A DNA stretch of 64,000 nucleotides from CPC320 sp002336405 (GCA_949372595.1 CASIAN010000016.1:20985-84984); one strand, 5' to 3'. Counted from the first letter of the stretch, positions 9,534-18,544 are shown. Numbers and translations are program-made. Notes: a model not told the origin generated them from the letters alone.

Positions 9534-9962
9534 TTTAAGTATAGCCCATATCGCAGTAGCAGTTAGTGGATTTTAACAGGTGAAGCAGTTGTTTTGTCAA
9601 GAAATTTAAATACTTATAAGCTTATCGTCCCCAGGTTTATTCAGGCTGTGCCTCTGCTATGCTTCGAAAGCAAAGCTCAATACGAGACCAGACTGCGCGT
9701 ATAGAATTTTCGTAACTGGTATGAAAAAGCACTTCAAACATGACAGATGATGAATAATACTAGTTCAGCTTCGACAACGTTGTGCCCATGAAACTAATTA
9801 CTCTTTAAACAAAGTCAAACTGTCAACCTATATTCCATAGTCAATTATGACTATTTTTTAGAAAACAAATTCCAATAATGCGCCTATATTCATAACATCC
9901 AATTATCTATATGCTATTTTTATAGACTCCACAGAACTAATGCGCTCTGTTACCTCTGCGCC
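9534..9962. other. A/T-rich intergenic region between divergent transcripts
   Basis: This 429-base, strongly A/T-rich spacer separates the divergent ABC operon and the MORN protein gene, so it must carry promoters for both. I see no conserved RNA fold and no convincing operator palindrome. Confidence 0.4.
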
Positions 9963-10661
9963 ATGAAAATTATACTTCTCAGATCTGGTCTGCTCATTGC
10001 TTTAACATTCATCGGCGTGGGTGATGCATTTTCATCTGACATGAAAGCGTGTCCCGACAGCCCCAAAAGCGAACAGCAAGGTGATTTCGTTTCAAATGAT
10101 TGGCACAACTGCATGGGTTTTTTTGAACACAGCGGGACGGTTTATATCGGGCTTTTCAAAAATGGCGATTATCATGGAGCTGGCACAATTTTTTACTCAA
10201 CAGGAGACAAATACGAGGGCGAATTCAAATTTGGTACACCTTTCGGTAGAGGCGTTTTTACTGATCCTGATGGAGATGTGACACCAATGTGTTATGGTCA
10301 AATTCGATCTTATGGCGTGTATTTTTGCGAACCGCCTGCTGTTTTGCGCGCTGCTTTCAGCAATCAGTCTGTAATTCACCGCAAGCGAATACAAATCAAA
10401 CTCAGGGAATTTGGATATGAAAAAGAGATCGATGGCCTATATGGACGGGGCACTGCGGAAGCCCTGCTCGTCTTTAACATACAGTGCCGGAATTACGATC
10501 TCACTAACCCAGAAAATTCAGACAAGCTGATCGAGATTATAATGGCTGAGAATGGCTTGAGGTCTGATTACCAAGATATTTACGAGGTTGCTTCGGGTGT
10601 TTATAATAATGCCCTTGATCACGTTTGCAAAAGCGAAAAATTCGTTTCATCCATTAAATAG
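9963..10661 (+). CDS. Exported MORN-repeat protein with peptidoglycan-binding-like C-terminal half
   Basis: A 232-residue protein with a signal peptide (LLIALTFIGVGDAFSSD, cleavage near residue 25) and therefore probably periplasmic. Residues about 60-105 hold two MORN-like units (YIGLFKNGDYHGAGTIFY and YEGEFKFGTPFGRGVF). The second half has a PG-binding-1-like pattern (IQIKLREFGYEKEIDGLYG, then RGTAEALLVFN), in which an LxxxGY...DGxxGxxTxxAL motif is usual. Several cysteines in the mature part could form disulphides. It stands alone with A/T-rich flanks. Its role is unknown; binding to the cell wall or envelope is an inference from the domains. Confidence 0.7.
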   Translation: MKIILLRSGLLIALTFIGVGDAFSSDMKACPDSPKSEQQGDFVSNDWHNCMGFFEHSGTVYIGLFKNGDYHGAGTIFYSTGDKYEGEFKFGTPFGRGVFTDPDGDVTPMCYGQIRSYGVYFCEPPAVLRAAFSNQSVIHRKRIQIKLREFGYEKEIDGLYGRGTAEALLVFNIQCRNYDLTNPENSDKLIEIIMAENGLRSDYQDIYEVASGVYNNALDHVCKSEKFVSSIK

Positions 10662-11156
10662 CCAATTTAAACCTTCAGGAAACACGCGCACTTTCAGGAT
10701 TGAATTCCAGTTCAGATGCGTTTGAGCTCTGCAATTTTGATCGGACGGTTTTATCATTCGACCCTAGCGTCTGGTGCGAAGGATCAATAATAAATATGTC
10801 CAGCTCTAAAATCGCCATCTGCAGATGTATTCGCAAAATGTGCGATGAATGAGCATCATCAGCCTTCGAAAATAACTATATACGAGGATTATCACGCCAA
10901 ACCAACAGGATACCTCACCATCTTTTCCAAACCGCAAAACTGTCCGGAGCAGCAAGAAAATGTTGGTTACGAAATGGGCATCAAAAAGGTAAAAGTGAAA
11001 AGCGACCATAATCGCACCCTGGTGCTTGCTGATAACATTTGACCACGGCTCTTTTCAGTCTGTCTTGCGATCCCCGGCAGACTGTCACTAGCGCCATTTA
11101 GCAACAGTTTTTGCAACAACTCCGTCTAAAGCTCTTCTAGAACAGTACTTTTAAGC
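10662..11156. other. Non-coding stretch
   Basis: This 495-base stretch lies between the MORN gene and the stop of the FGGY kinase gene. Short open frames occur on both strands but none has a ribosome site, a recognisable motif or typical codon use. No terminator with a U-run was found. Confidence 0.35.
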
Positions 11157-12425
11157 CTAAATCTGCGCCAATTTTGCAGATCCAATGGCAGCCTCTGACC
11201 GCGTAGCGGCGGTAATATCCATCCCCAACTCAATTTCGCGCAAGGCTGTCCAAACTGCGTTTTGAGCGCCACCACCTGCAGTAAACAACTGGTGTGGTGC
11301 CCCACCGCCTCTGACTTCGATTTCACGGTAGCACCGCGCTTCGACCGCCGCCATTCCCTCCAGCATAGCTTGTAAAAATATCACGTCATCTTTTGGCCTC
11401 GGTGACAGGCGACCTACAAAATCTGGATCTTTGATGGGAAAGCGTTCGCCCGGCTTAGAAAGGGGATAAAAACCCAAGCCCGTTGGCTTGGTGGGGTCAA
11501 TCCGCTTGCAGAGGGTTGAAATTTGGTCTGTTGAAAAGTGATCCAGTAAAACACCCCCGCCGGTGTTAGACGCCCCGCCTACCAGCCATACAGTGCCCAA
11601 GCGATGGGAATAAAGCCCAATCTCAGGGTCATCTATTCGGTTGGGACTGAGCAACTTCACCGCCAAGGTGGTGCCCAACGACGTTACGGCTGCGCCTTCT
11701 TGCAGGGGGGCGCAAGCCAGAAAAGCGGCAATGCTGTCGGTGGTACCGGCATGAATGGTTACACTGCGCGACAATCCCAATTCTGTGGCCACTTGCGGGT
11801 TGATTGCTGCCAGTTGTGCACCAACTGGCCTGACCTCTGGCAGCAAGGAGGGTTTGAGCTTGCACGCCTCAACCCAGTCTGGCCACATTTCTGTTTCTGG
11901 GTCAAACCCGGTTTTAAGCGCGTTGTTATGATCAGAGAGCCCGCCCTGCCCCATCAGCTTTGCCGCAATAAAATCCGCCTGATGCAACAGGTGGCAGGCG
12001 GCGTGATCGACATCCTCTGCGGCCAGACGCATGGCGCGGGCCAGCGCAGAAGCAGACCCACGCGTGATATGCAAATCAGGCGCAAAGCGGGCGATCATCG
12101 CTGCCTCGGTATCGAACCCACTTGAGTTATACATCAACGCGCGGGTCACGGGCCGCAAGTTTATGTCGGTAAGAACCATCGTGCCAGAAGTGCCATCGAC
12201 GGCAATCCCGGTGATATCAAGCGGTGAGAACCCTTCAGCCCATAAAATTTCTATCTGCCGCAAAATGCACGTTTGGACAGCACGCCACCACCCATCCGCA
12301 TCAATATAGTCTTTTTTTTGCGCCACATGATCCGTGCGCGCCATGGGCAAAACATCACCTTGGGCAGTCAGAACCGCAGTGCGTACGCCCGATGTACCCA
12401 CATCTATCCCCAAGCTGAGGCTCAT
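11157..12425 (-). CDS. FGGY-family sugar kinase, D-ribulose kinase-like
   Basis: A 422-residue FGGY kinase, shorter than xylulokinase or glycerol kinase (~500) and in the range of the short ribulokinase-like group. The N-terminal phosphate motif is GIDVGTSGVRTAV. The second lobe carries HAGTTDSIAAFLA and TSLGTTLAVK, and the C-terminal adenosine site reads LFTAGGGAQNAVW. It should phosphorylate a sugar or polyol on entry. The start overlaps the upstream aldolase stop (ATGA), so the two are translationally coupled. It is the last gene of the minus-strand arm of the GntR locus: metallo-hydrolase, HAD phosphatase, aldolase, kinase. Kinase followed by aldolase is the classical logic of ketose breakdown; the sugar itself is not known. 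Confidence 0.85.
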   Translation of the reverse strand: MSLSLGIDVGTSGVRTAVLTAQGDVLPMARTDHVAQKKDYIDADGWWRAVQTCILRQIEILWAEGFSPLDITGIAVDGTSGTMVLTDINLRPVTRALMYNSSGFDTEAAMIARFAPDLHITRGSASALARAMRLAAEDVDHAACHLLHQADFIAAKLMGQGGLSDHNNALKTGFDPETEMWPDWVEACKLKPSLLPEVRPVGAQLAAINPQVATELGLSRSVTIHAGTTDSIAAFLACAPLQEGAAVTSLGTTLAVKLLSPNRIDDPEIGLYSHRLGTVWLVGGASNTGGGVLLDHFSTDQISTLCKRIDPTKPTGLGFYPLSKPGERFPIKDPDFVGRLSPRPKDDVIFLQAMLEGMAAVEARCYREIEVRGGGAPHQLFTAGGGAQNAVWTALREIELGMDITAATRSEAAIGSAKLAQI

Positions 12426-13390
12426 GCGCGAGCAGCCAGAGTTTGGCGATATTTTTCAGCGTCCCAATTCAGCAACTCTGCCTCAGCCTCTAGACCGATT
12501 GGATCTAAGCTCCAATCAGAGGGTAATCGGGCCAATATATCAGACAGGCAACGCAGCATTGCACGTTGACTGGGCGTGGCCTCTACACGCAAGGCAATGC
12601 CGACACCGTCATACAAAACAGCCGGCCAGCGCCCGTCATCTTGGACTGGCAGCGCTGGCCCCAGAAACACCACGTGATCGGGGTAATAGGATCCAGCCGT
12701 GGCATGTGCCATGGCCCAAGCTTCTTGGGCAACCCAGCTCTCATGCGCCCATTCGAACCCCTCAGGTGCCCGTTCTTTTGGTGGCTTGGTCTGTCGGCCA
12801 CTAACCGCCATTGCCAATCTCGTTTCAACGTCATGGATCAGGTTTGATACGTCATCCACGGTATCGCCACAGCAGATCAATCCATGATTTTGCAACAGAA
12901 CAACTTTGGTGTCGGGCGTCACACGGGATAGAATTTCACGGGTCAGCGGCAGACCTGGCTTGGCATAGGGCACCATTACAAAAGGCAAATCTGCCAGTTT
13001 TTGCACGGCCTGCGCGCGGCCTTCAAGACCCGCGACATGCACCAACGTCGCAACAGAATGCGTATGGGCCACAACCTTATGGTCCAGCGCTGCATGAAAT
13101 GTTGTTTCAATCGACGGCCGCAGCGTGATCGCAGGATCCAGCACAGTTTGTTTGCACGACCCATCACCCTGACCGTGCGCTTCTGCCTTAGCTGCATTGC
13201 GATCGACCGCAACAAAAATATCTTGGGTTTCCGCGTTGGCCAATTCCGTGCCCGACGCCTTGATCCACATCACATCACCGTCTTTAATCGACGTATTGCC
13301 GCCCGGCCCTTGGACTTGCAAAGGGTCACTGCCCAAACGGGCAGACAGCGCGCGGAATTCTGGGGTCAACAATTCTGGTCGGTTTTTCAT
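12422..13390 (-). CDS. Class II aldolase/adducin-family protein (long form)
   Basis: A 322-residue class II aldolase/adducin-domain protein, a zinc enzyme family that cleaves sugar phosphates or decarboxylates sugar acids. The N-terminal part (LQVQGPGGNTSIKDGDVMWI, then KASGTELA) is the substrate-phosphate loop of the family. The zinc ligand region reads AHTHSVATLVHVAG, and QNHGLICCGDTVDDV supplies the third histidine. It resembles the aldolase half of RhaD-type bifunctional proteins more than the short fuculose aldolases and is longer than the paralogue at 21536-22201. It overlaps its neighbours at both ends by four bases (ATGA), so the whole minus-strand arm is coupled. Confidence 0.85.
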   Translation of the reverse strand: MKNRPELLTPEFRALSARLGSDPLQVQGPGGNTSIKDGDVMWIKASGTELANAETQDIFVAVDRNAAKAEAHGQGDGSCKQTVLDPAITLRPSIETTFHAALDHKVVAHTHSVATLVHVAGLEGRAQAVQKLADLPFVMVPYAKPGLPLTREILSRVTPDTKVVLLQNHGLICCGDTVDDVSNLIHDVETRLAMAVSGRQTKPPKERAPEGFEWAHESWVAQEAWAMAHATAGSYYPDHVVFLGPALPVQDDGRWPAVLYDGVGIALRVEATPSQRAMLRCLSDILARLPSDWSLDPIGLEAEAELLNWDAEKYRQTLAARA

Positions 13391-14220
13391 GCAAGTACCT
13401 CTATTGAATACGTCGGGGGTCGGCAGGCCTTTGCGGCCACTAGATTTGCCAAAACAGAATCATGATCTGCCTGTGCAAAATCATTGGCATAAAGTCCGCC
13501 TTGCACCAAAACATTATCCCAGCCCGCAGATTGCGCACCCGCGATATCATGCTCCAAACTGTCCCCCACCATCAAAATACGTGCCACCCCAAGGGACGAT
13601 GCCAGCGCATCAAAAATGCCAGGGTGCGGTTTGCCATAGAACGAAACATGCCCCCCCATATCGACATAAGCATACGCCAATGCACCTGGTGAGATCACCA
13701 AACCGTCTGCGCGGGGTGATTGACGGTCGGGATTTGAACAATAGATCGGCAAGTCAGCGTCCAGTGCCGCCGCCAATGGGGTACCCCAATCGGCTAATCT
13801 GGCTTTATCTGGCAGGCCCATCAACAAGACAGCGTCCGCATTCTCCAGATCAGTGAACTCAACAGGCAACCCCTCGGCCCAGGCACAAGCATCACCAGCG
13901 GACCGCTCAATGCAGAAAAACCGCCTTTGGGGCAGCTTCCCTGCATGAATGTCACGCCATAAAGCTTCGCCGCTGGTCATGATTTGAGTAAACAGCGATG
14001 GCGCAAAGCCCATGTCCGCGATCCGTAGCGCGTTCGGACCGGCGCGTTTTCCAGAATTGGATAAAACCGCCAGAGGCAAACCTGCATTGGCTAGACCGGT
14101 AAGGCACTCTATCGCACGCGAATACGGCGCTGTGCCGTTATGCAACACACCCCATTGATCAAATACGATGGCGTCATAATCTTGTGCCACGTCTGCTAAA
14201 GTGTCGATACGCTGGGTCAC
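13387..14220 (-). CDS. HAD-superfamily class IIA hydrolase (TIGR01459-like)
   Basis: A 277-residue HAD hydrolase of the NagD/4-nitrophenylphosphatase type. Motif I is AIVFDQWGVLHNG, in which the usual DxDG becomes DQWG, as in the TIGR01459 family. Motif II is AVLSNSGKRAG and motif IV is MVGDSLEHDIAGAQSAGWD. The cap follows the IIA layout. It probably dephosphorylates a small sugar-phosphate intermediate in the cytoplasm. The gene begins four bases after the stop of the metallo-hydrolase gene and overlaps the aldolase start. Confidence 0.85.
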   Translation of the reverse strand: MTQRIDTLADVAQDYDAIVFDQWGVLHNGTAPYSRAIECLTGLANAGLPLAVLSNSGKRAGPNALRIADMGFAPSLFTQIMTSGEALWRDIHAGKLPQRRFFCIERSAGDACAWAEGLPVEFTDLENADAVLLMGLPDKARLADWGTPLAAALDADLPIYCSNPDRQSPRADGLVISPGALAYAYVDMGGHVSFYGKPHPGIFDALASSLGVARILMVGDSLEHDIAGAQSAGWDNVLVQGGLYANDFAQADHDSVLANLVAAKACRPPTYSIEVLA

Positions 14221-14224
14221 AAAT

Positions 14225-15160
14225 TTAGTATTCCGCCATATCTTTCGGATTTTTCAAACCGGCGATATATTGATCGGCCTCCTCCTTGGTTAACGCAGGA
14301 GCTGCTTTCCCTGCCGTGCCGATGGGCATGTCACCAAAATAAAACTGGTACCCCGGAATGGGTTGGCGGCGTTTGCGAATCGGCATTCCGTCGTAAGGAA
14401 ACACATCTGAGCGCGCATTTGCAACCTCGTCATGACACGGCAGAACATAATCCGCGCGCTTGTCGATTTCTTCAACAGATTTCCAGCCCTCATAAGAGTT
14501 TACAAACCTTGCAGGCACCCAGTGACGCCATTTTTCGGCAGGATTGGGCTCTAGGTTTCGCTCTACAAAAATTGCATCGCCCGCAACCACAATATCTCCT
14601 GCAGAGGTGGCCACTGTCACGCCCATGTGACCAACGGAATGACCCGGGGTGTGGAACATAGTAATACCAGGCAGAACCTCGCATTCGTCTCCAATCGCTT
14701 CAAACACACAGCCAGCATACGCCGGCTCAATATCCAGAATACCGCATTCGTAGGTGCGATAATATAAAGGTAAAGGATTATAAGCCATTTCGATCTCACC
14801 CTTAGGGGCAATATAGCGGGCATTTTTGAATTTTTTCATGTTTTGCACATGATCCCAGTGCAGATGGGTAAACACAATTGCATCAATCTCATCGGGGTGC
14901 ACACCGAGTTTTTGCTCTAAGTGGTCATGCACCTCCAAACAGCCACGCTTGTCGCATTTGTGATGATATTGAGTGGCCCGTTCCGCATCACACAGCCCCG
15001 TATCAATCAAGATTTTATGCTCACCTGTATCTACATAATGGCAATAAACAGGGTTCCAATACTTTTTTCCCGCAGGGCCCTTCCAAAAGATATAGGTCCC
15101 AAGGTCAGCTTCTAACCAGCCAGTGTTGATCGGGTAAATCTTGGTTTCTGCAATGCCCAT
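14225..15160 (-). CDS. Metallo-beta-lactamase-fold hydrolase, AHL-lactonase-like
   Basis: A 311-residue metallo-beta-lactamase-fold protein of the AttM/BlcC N-acyl-homoserine-lactonase type. The dinuclear metal motif HLHWDHV is intact, followed by a downstream histidine (HTPGHSVGHMG) and the bridging aspartate (VVAGDAIF). Length is slightly above the ~260-280 of known AHL lactonases. A strong ribosome site (GGAGG) precedes ATG 15160. Because it leads a sugar-catabolic operon under GntR control, a sugar-lactone substrate seems more likely than a quorum-sensing signal, but sequence cannot separate the two. A 14-bp palindrome lies 27 bases upstream of the start. Confidence 0.8.
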   Translation of the reverse strand: MGIAETKIYPINTGWLEADLGTYIFWKGPAGKKYWNPVYCHYVDTGEHKILIDTGLCDAERATQYHHKCDKRGCLEVHDHLEQKLGVHPDEIDAIVFTHLHWDHVQNMKKFKNARYIAPKGEIEMAYNPLPLYYRTYECGILDIEPAYAGCVFEAIGDECEVLPGITMFHTPGHSVGHMGVTVATSAGDIVVAGDAIFVERNLEPNPAEKWRHWVPARFVNSYEGWKSVEEIDKRADYVLPCHDEVANARSDVFPYDGMPIRKRRQPIPGYQFYFGDMPIGTAGKAAPALTKEEADQYIAGLKNPKDMAEY

Positions 15161-15186
15161 CCGGACCTCCGTATTCAGCGAATCTA

Positions 15187-15200
15187 TTTTGTATACAAAA
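15187..15200. promoter_or_regulatory. Predicted GntR operator, site 1
   Basis: TTTTGTATACAAAA is a perfect 14-bp palindrome between the gntR stop and the lactonase-like gene start. The same 14 bases recur at 15993-16006. FadR/FCD-type GntR regulators bind short palindromes of this size, so this is probably the operator for the minus-strand catabolic arm. Confidence 0.7.
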
Positions 15201-15244
15201 ATAGAAGAATGAGCACTATTGCAAGAGGGTAACCCAACTTTATG

Positions 15245-15910
15245 TCAATTGACCCGTAACGTTTGCATAAAACTGTTTGTCATATGATCCCGCATACCTT
15301 TTGACGCCGTATTTGAATCTTCGGAGAAAATGTCATCAATCAAAGTCTGGTGACTTTGCGCTGATCCGATCAGGTCTTCGCGAGTTTGGAATTTTTTAGC
15401 GCGAAACGGCCCAGTACGGCGGCGGAACTCAGATGCAATCTCAGCGATATAGGGGTTTCCAGTCGCCTTATAGATTGTCAAATGGAAGGCTTCATTGGCA
15501 CGCAAATACGCAACGCGATCGCCTGCTTCGGCCGCTTTCATGCAATCGCCTTGAGCTGTTTCAATTTCAGATCTGGCCAGTAAACTAAGGCGTTGTGCAG
15601 CTATTCGGGCGCAAGCGGCTTCTATTTCGTGCATGGCTTCAAAAATTTGGCTTAATTGCTCACGCGAATATTCCGCGACAAAAGCGCCGCGCTTTTCACC
15701 CGGAACCAATACGCCTTGCGCGGTTAATCGAGATAGTGCCTCGCGTACTGGGGTGCGCGACACACCAAACCGATGTGCCAACCCAACTTCATCTAGGCGA
15801 ACACCGGGCAAAAGTTCACCAGCACTGATTTCTTCAATCAAAGCATGTTCAACACGATGTGCTGCCGACATTTTATGCTTACCGGCGTCTGTTGCTTGTA
15901 TATTTGCCAT
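15245..15910 (-). CDS. GntR-family (FCD subfamily) transcriptional regulator
   Basis: A 221-residue regulator. A winged helix-turn-helix sits in the first ~75 residues (LDEVGLAHRFGVSRTPVREA, then LSRLTAQGVL). The C-terminal all-helical FCD ligand domain follows, with its metal/ligand histidines (EAFHLTIYKATGN, SAQSHQTLIDDIF). The gene sits between the two arms of the catabolic locus and is divergent from the ABC transporter genes. The identical palindromes on either side of it make it the obvious local regulator, acting on both arms and on itself. The inducer is presumably the transported sugar or a derivative. Confidence 0.9.
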   Translation of the reverse strand: MANIQATDAGKHKMSAAHRVEHALIEEISAGELLPGVRLDEVGLAHRFGVSRTPVREALSRLTAQGVLVPGEKRGAFVAEYSREQLSQIFEAMHEIEAACARIAAQRLSLLARSEIETAQGDCMKAAEAGDRVAYLRANEAFHLTIYKATGNPYIAEIASEFRRRTGPFRAKKFQTREDLIGSAQSHQTLIDDIFSEDSNTASKGMRDHMTNSFMQTLRVN

Positions 15911-15992
15911 TTCAGACCCTGCGTTTTGCCTCTATTCTAGACCCATAATACAGTTTTTTTTCAATTTAGCAATTTTGTATATTTACTTTTCT

Positions 15993-16006
15993 TTTTGTAT
16001 ACAAAA
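15993..16006. promoter_or_regulatory. Predicted GntR operator, site 2, with adjacent half-site
   Basis: The second perfect copy of TTTTGTATACAAAA lies in the divergent gap between gntR and the ABC ATPase gene, 29 bases before the ATPase start. A partial copy, TTTTGTATA, occurs about 20 bases away at 15973-15981. This would give cooperative or two-helical-turn-spaced binding. Confidence 0.7.
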
Positions 16007-16034
16007 TTATTGGGTCCAACCGAGGAGAGATTCT

Positions 16035-17120
16035 ATGCCTGAAATTCGCTTGGAGAATCTTATCAAGCGCTACGGCGCAGTGCAGGTGTTGCACGGTATC
16101 GATCTCAGTATGGCCGAAAATGAATTCACGGCTCTAGTAGGGCCTTCTGGCTGTGGAAAATCTACGACCCTGCGGATGATTGCTGGGTTGGAAACGGTCT
16201 CTGAGGGGGAAATCTTCTTCAATGATCAACCCGTTAGCCATCTAGAACCAAAGGATCGCAATTTGGCGATGGTATTCCAAGATTACGCTCTCTATCCACA
16301 CATGGATGTGGCGCGAAACATCTCGTTTGCATTACGCTTGCAAAAACGCCCCAAGGCCGAAATAGAAGCCAAGGTGCGCGAAGTCGCCGATCTCGTAGGT
16401 CTAACAGAGTTTTTACACCGCAAGCCCGGTGCCCTATCGGGCGGCCAACGCCAGCGCGTCGCAATGGCGCGGGCCTTGGCCAAAGACAGCGATATTTTCC
16501 TGTTCGACGAACCCCTGTCCAATCTTGATGCTAAATTGCGCGGCCAAATGCGCGCCGAGTTGGCAGTGATGCGGCAGCGCGTCAAAAAAAATATGATCTA
16601 TGTGACCCATGACCAAATCGAAGCAATGACTTTAGCCGACCGGATTGTCGTGATGCACGGCGGCTATATTCAGCAACAAGGCACGCCAGAGACGTTGTTC
16701 AAAAAACCCAAAAATAAATTTGTGGCGGGATTTCTCGGATCGCCACCCATGAATTTTCTAGAGGCTGACCTACAAGCAGAGGGTGGTACACTTTTTGCCA
16801 TTGGCGATACATTTAAAATTGCCATCCCTGCCTCCAAGTCGACCGGCTTAGGCCAAACAAGCGGTCATGTCACCTTGGGCGTGCGGCCCAGTGACCTGAT
16901 TTATGATCCCAAAGCCCAAGACGCTGCGGCTTTGGATTTGCAGGTAAAAATTTCCGAATACATTGGCGCACAGTCCGTTTTGCTGTGCGCTTGTGGGCGA
17001 GCTGACGTGACGGTGGAACTAAAATCAGAAACCCCCATCGCACTTGGCGAAACACTCAGGTTTGCGGTCAGACCAGAGGGTATTCATCTATTTGACCGAA
17101 AAACAGAACTGGCGCTCTAG
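16035..17120 (+). CDS. Sugar-type ABC transporter ATP-binding protein (UgpC/MalK-like)
   Basis: A 361-residue ATPase of the carbohydrate-uptake CUT1 class. Walker A is GPSGCGKSTT (about residues 36-45), the signature is LSGGQRQRVAMARAL, Walker B is IFLFDEPLSNLD, and the H-loop is YVTHDQIEAMT. The C-terminal ~120 residues form the regulatory TOBE/OB domain (TLGVRPSDLIY...FAVRPEGIHLF). The start is ATG 16035, preceded by GAGGAGA at 16023-16029; the frame stays open upstream but without homology. It is the first gene of a six-gene plus-strand operon, which is unusual since binding-protein genes more often come first. Confidence 0.92.
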   Translation: MPEIRLENLIKRYGAVQVLHGIDLSMAENEFTALVGPSGCGKSTTLRMIAGLETVSEGEIFFNDQPVSHLEPKDRNLAMVFQDYALYPHMDVARNISFALRLQKRPKAEIEAKVREVADLVGLTEFLHRKPGALSGGQRQRVAMARALAKDSDIFLFDEPLSNLDAKLRGQMRAELAVMRQRVKKNMIYVTHDQIEAMTLADRIVVMHGGYIQQQGTPETLFKKPKNKFVAGFLGSPPMNFLEADLQAEGGTLFAIGDTFKIAIPASKSTGLGQTSGHVTLGVRPSDLIYDPKAQDAAALDLQVKISEYIGAQSVLLCACGRADVTVELKSETPIALGETLRFAVRPEGIHLFDRKTELAL

Positions 17121-17152
17121 CGTCACCTTTATTGATTATGGGAGGACAACCT

Positions 17153-18481
17153 ATGTTAACAAAACTCAAACGCATGGCCCTTGGGGCCTCAACCGCTCTC
17201 ACTATGACGAGTGCAGCTATAGCTGGGCCGTATGATGCCTATGAAGGCACGACTTTGGTGGTCAATTTCCCAGCGCACCCTCACTATAACGCGGTGATGA
17301 AAATCTTGCCAGAGTTCACCAAAGAAACCGGGATCGAAGTCGAAGTCGACCAATTGCCCTATCTCAAAATGCGGGAACGCCAGACTTTAGAACTGGGCCA
17401 AGACGAAGGCGACTATGACCTGATCGCCTATGTCGTATTCTCCAAAGCAGACTATGTCTATGCAGACCAGCTTGAAAATCTTGCGCGTTATTTCATGAAC
17501 CCGAAACTGGCTGACCCATCTTACGATGCAGATGATTTAATTGACGGCTACGTTTACAACATTGGCTTTGCCGGTGGCAACAAAGGCTATCTGCAAGGCA
17601 AAACCGGATCGCTGTTTGGAATGCCTTACGGATCAGAAACATCTGTTCTTGGCTATCGCAAAGACATCTTTGAAAAACATGGGCTGAGCGTTCCTGAGAC
17701 CTATGCAGAAATGCTGGACATCGCCTGCAAGATCCCACAGCTTGAGCCGGGTATGGGCGGTCTGTCGTCGCGTGCGGCGTCCGGGCACCATGCAGCCCAC
17801 GCATTTTTGTTGCATCTTGCACCTCTGGGCGGACGTATCTTTGACGACGCTTGGAACCCAATTGTGAACAATAAAGCTGGTGTTCAGGCCGCAAATGCGC
17901 TGAAAAAAATCATTGATTGTGGTCCCGAAGGTGCAGCCTCGTTTGGTTTTGGTGAAGCGCTTGGCTCATTCCTGAACGGCGACACGGCAATGTTTTTGGA
18001 CACCACTGTTGTGGCAGGTCAAATCGACGATGCAAGTAAATCGAAAGTTGTCGGCAAGGTTGGTTGGGCTATGCACCCCGAAGGTGTGCGTCGCGGTTCG
18101 CAAACCGGCGGTTTTGGCATCGGCATTCCAAAGAACGCTGAAAACAAAGAAGCCGCGTTTTTGTTGATGCAGTGGCTGACCTCAAAGACCGGCGACAAAC
18201 TGGTTGCGTTGGCCGGCGGAAACCCGTCGCGGTTCTCGACCCACGCAGATGCGGATGTGAACGCCAAGTTTCCACATATGGCAACATTTGGTGAAGCGCT
18301 TAAACACGCTGACCCTGACTGGCGCCCAATCATCCCAGTTTGGGGTAAAATCAACGCAGACCTAGGCACGACACTGTCAAAAGTTCTGACCGAAGGTCTG
18401 GATGTTCAGGTTGCCTTGGACGGTGTTGCAGAACGCACCAGAGGCGTGATGGAAGAGGCCGGGTATTACACCTGGCAGTAA
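17153..18481 (+). CDS. Sugar-type ABC transporter substrate-binding protein
   Basis: A 442-residue extracellular solute-binding protein of family 1, with a signal peptide (MALGASTALTMTSAAIAGPY, cleavage about residue 24). Family features include VNFPAHPHYNAVMKILPEFT, a hinge region, and LMQWLTSKTGD near the C-terminus. Start ATG 17153 has GGGAGG directly upstream (17140-17145). It follows the ATPase gene by 32 bases. A strong hairpin follows the stop, so this gene is probably expressed above the permeases. The ligand should be a sugar, polyol or sugar acid entering the GntR-controlled pathway. Confidence 0.9.
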   Translation: MLTKLKRMALGASTALTMTSAAIAGPYDAYEGTTLVVNFPAHPHYNAVMKILPEFTKETGIEVEVDQLPYLKMRERQTLELGQDEGDYDLIAYVVFSKADYVYADQLENLARYFMNPKLADPSYDADDLIDGYVYNIGFAGGNKGYLQGKTGSLFGMPYGSETSVLGYRKDIFEKHGLSVPETYAEMLDIACKIPQLEPGMGGLSSRAASGHHAAHAFLLHLAPLGGRIFDDAWNPIVNNKAGVQAANALKKIIDCGPEGAASFGFGEALGSFLNGDTAMFLDTTVVAGQIDDASKSKVVGKVGWAMHPEGVRRGSQTGGFGIGIPKNAENKEAAFLLMQWLTSKTGDKLVALAGGNPSRFSTHADADVNAKFPHMATFGEALKHADPDWRPIIPVWGKINADLGTTLSKVLTEGLDVQVALDGVAERTRGVMEEAGYYTWQ

Positions 18482-18493
18482 ATACTATCTACG

Positions 18494-18520
18494 GCGCGAC
18501 CCGGTCCCCACGGGTCGCGC
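18494..18520 (+). promoter_or_regulatory. Intercistronic stem-loop after the binding-protein gene
   Basis: GCGCGACCCG and CGGGTCGCGC form a perfect 10-bp G/C-rich stem with a 7-base loop, 12 bases past the binding-protein stop. There is no U-run after it. It probably stabilises the upstream mRNA or reduces read-through to the permeases. A similar hairpin follows the other binding-protein gene of this window. Confidence 0.65.
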
Positions 18521-18544
18521 AATCCCCAACATTCGGAGCATGAC

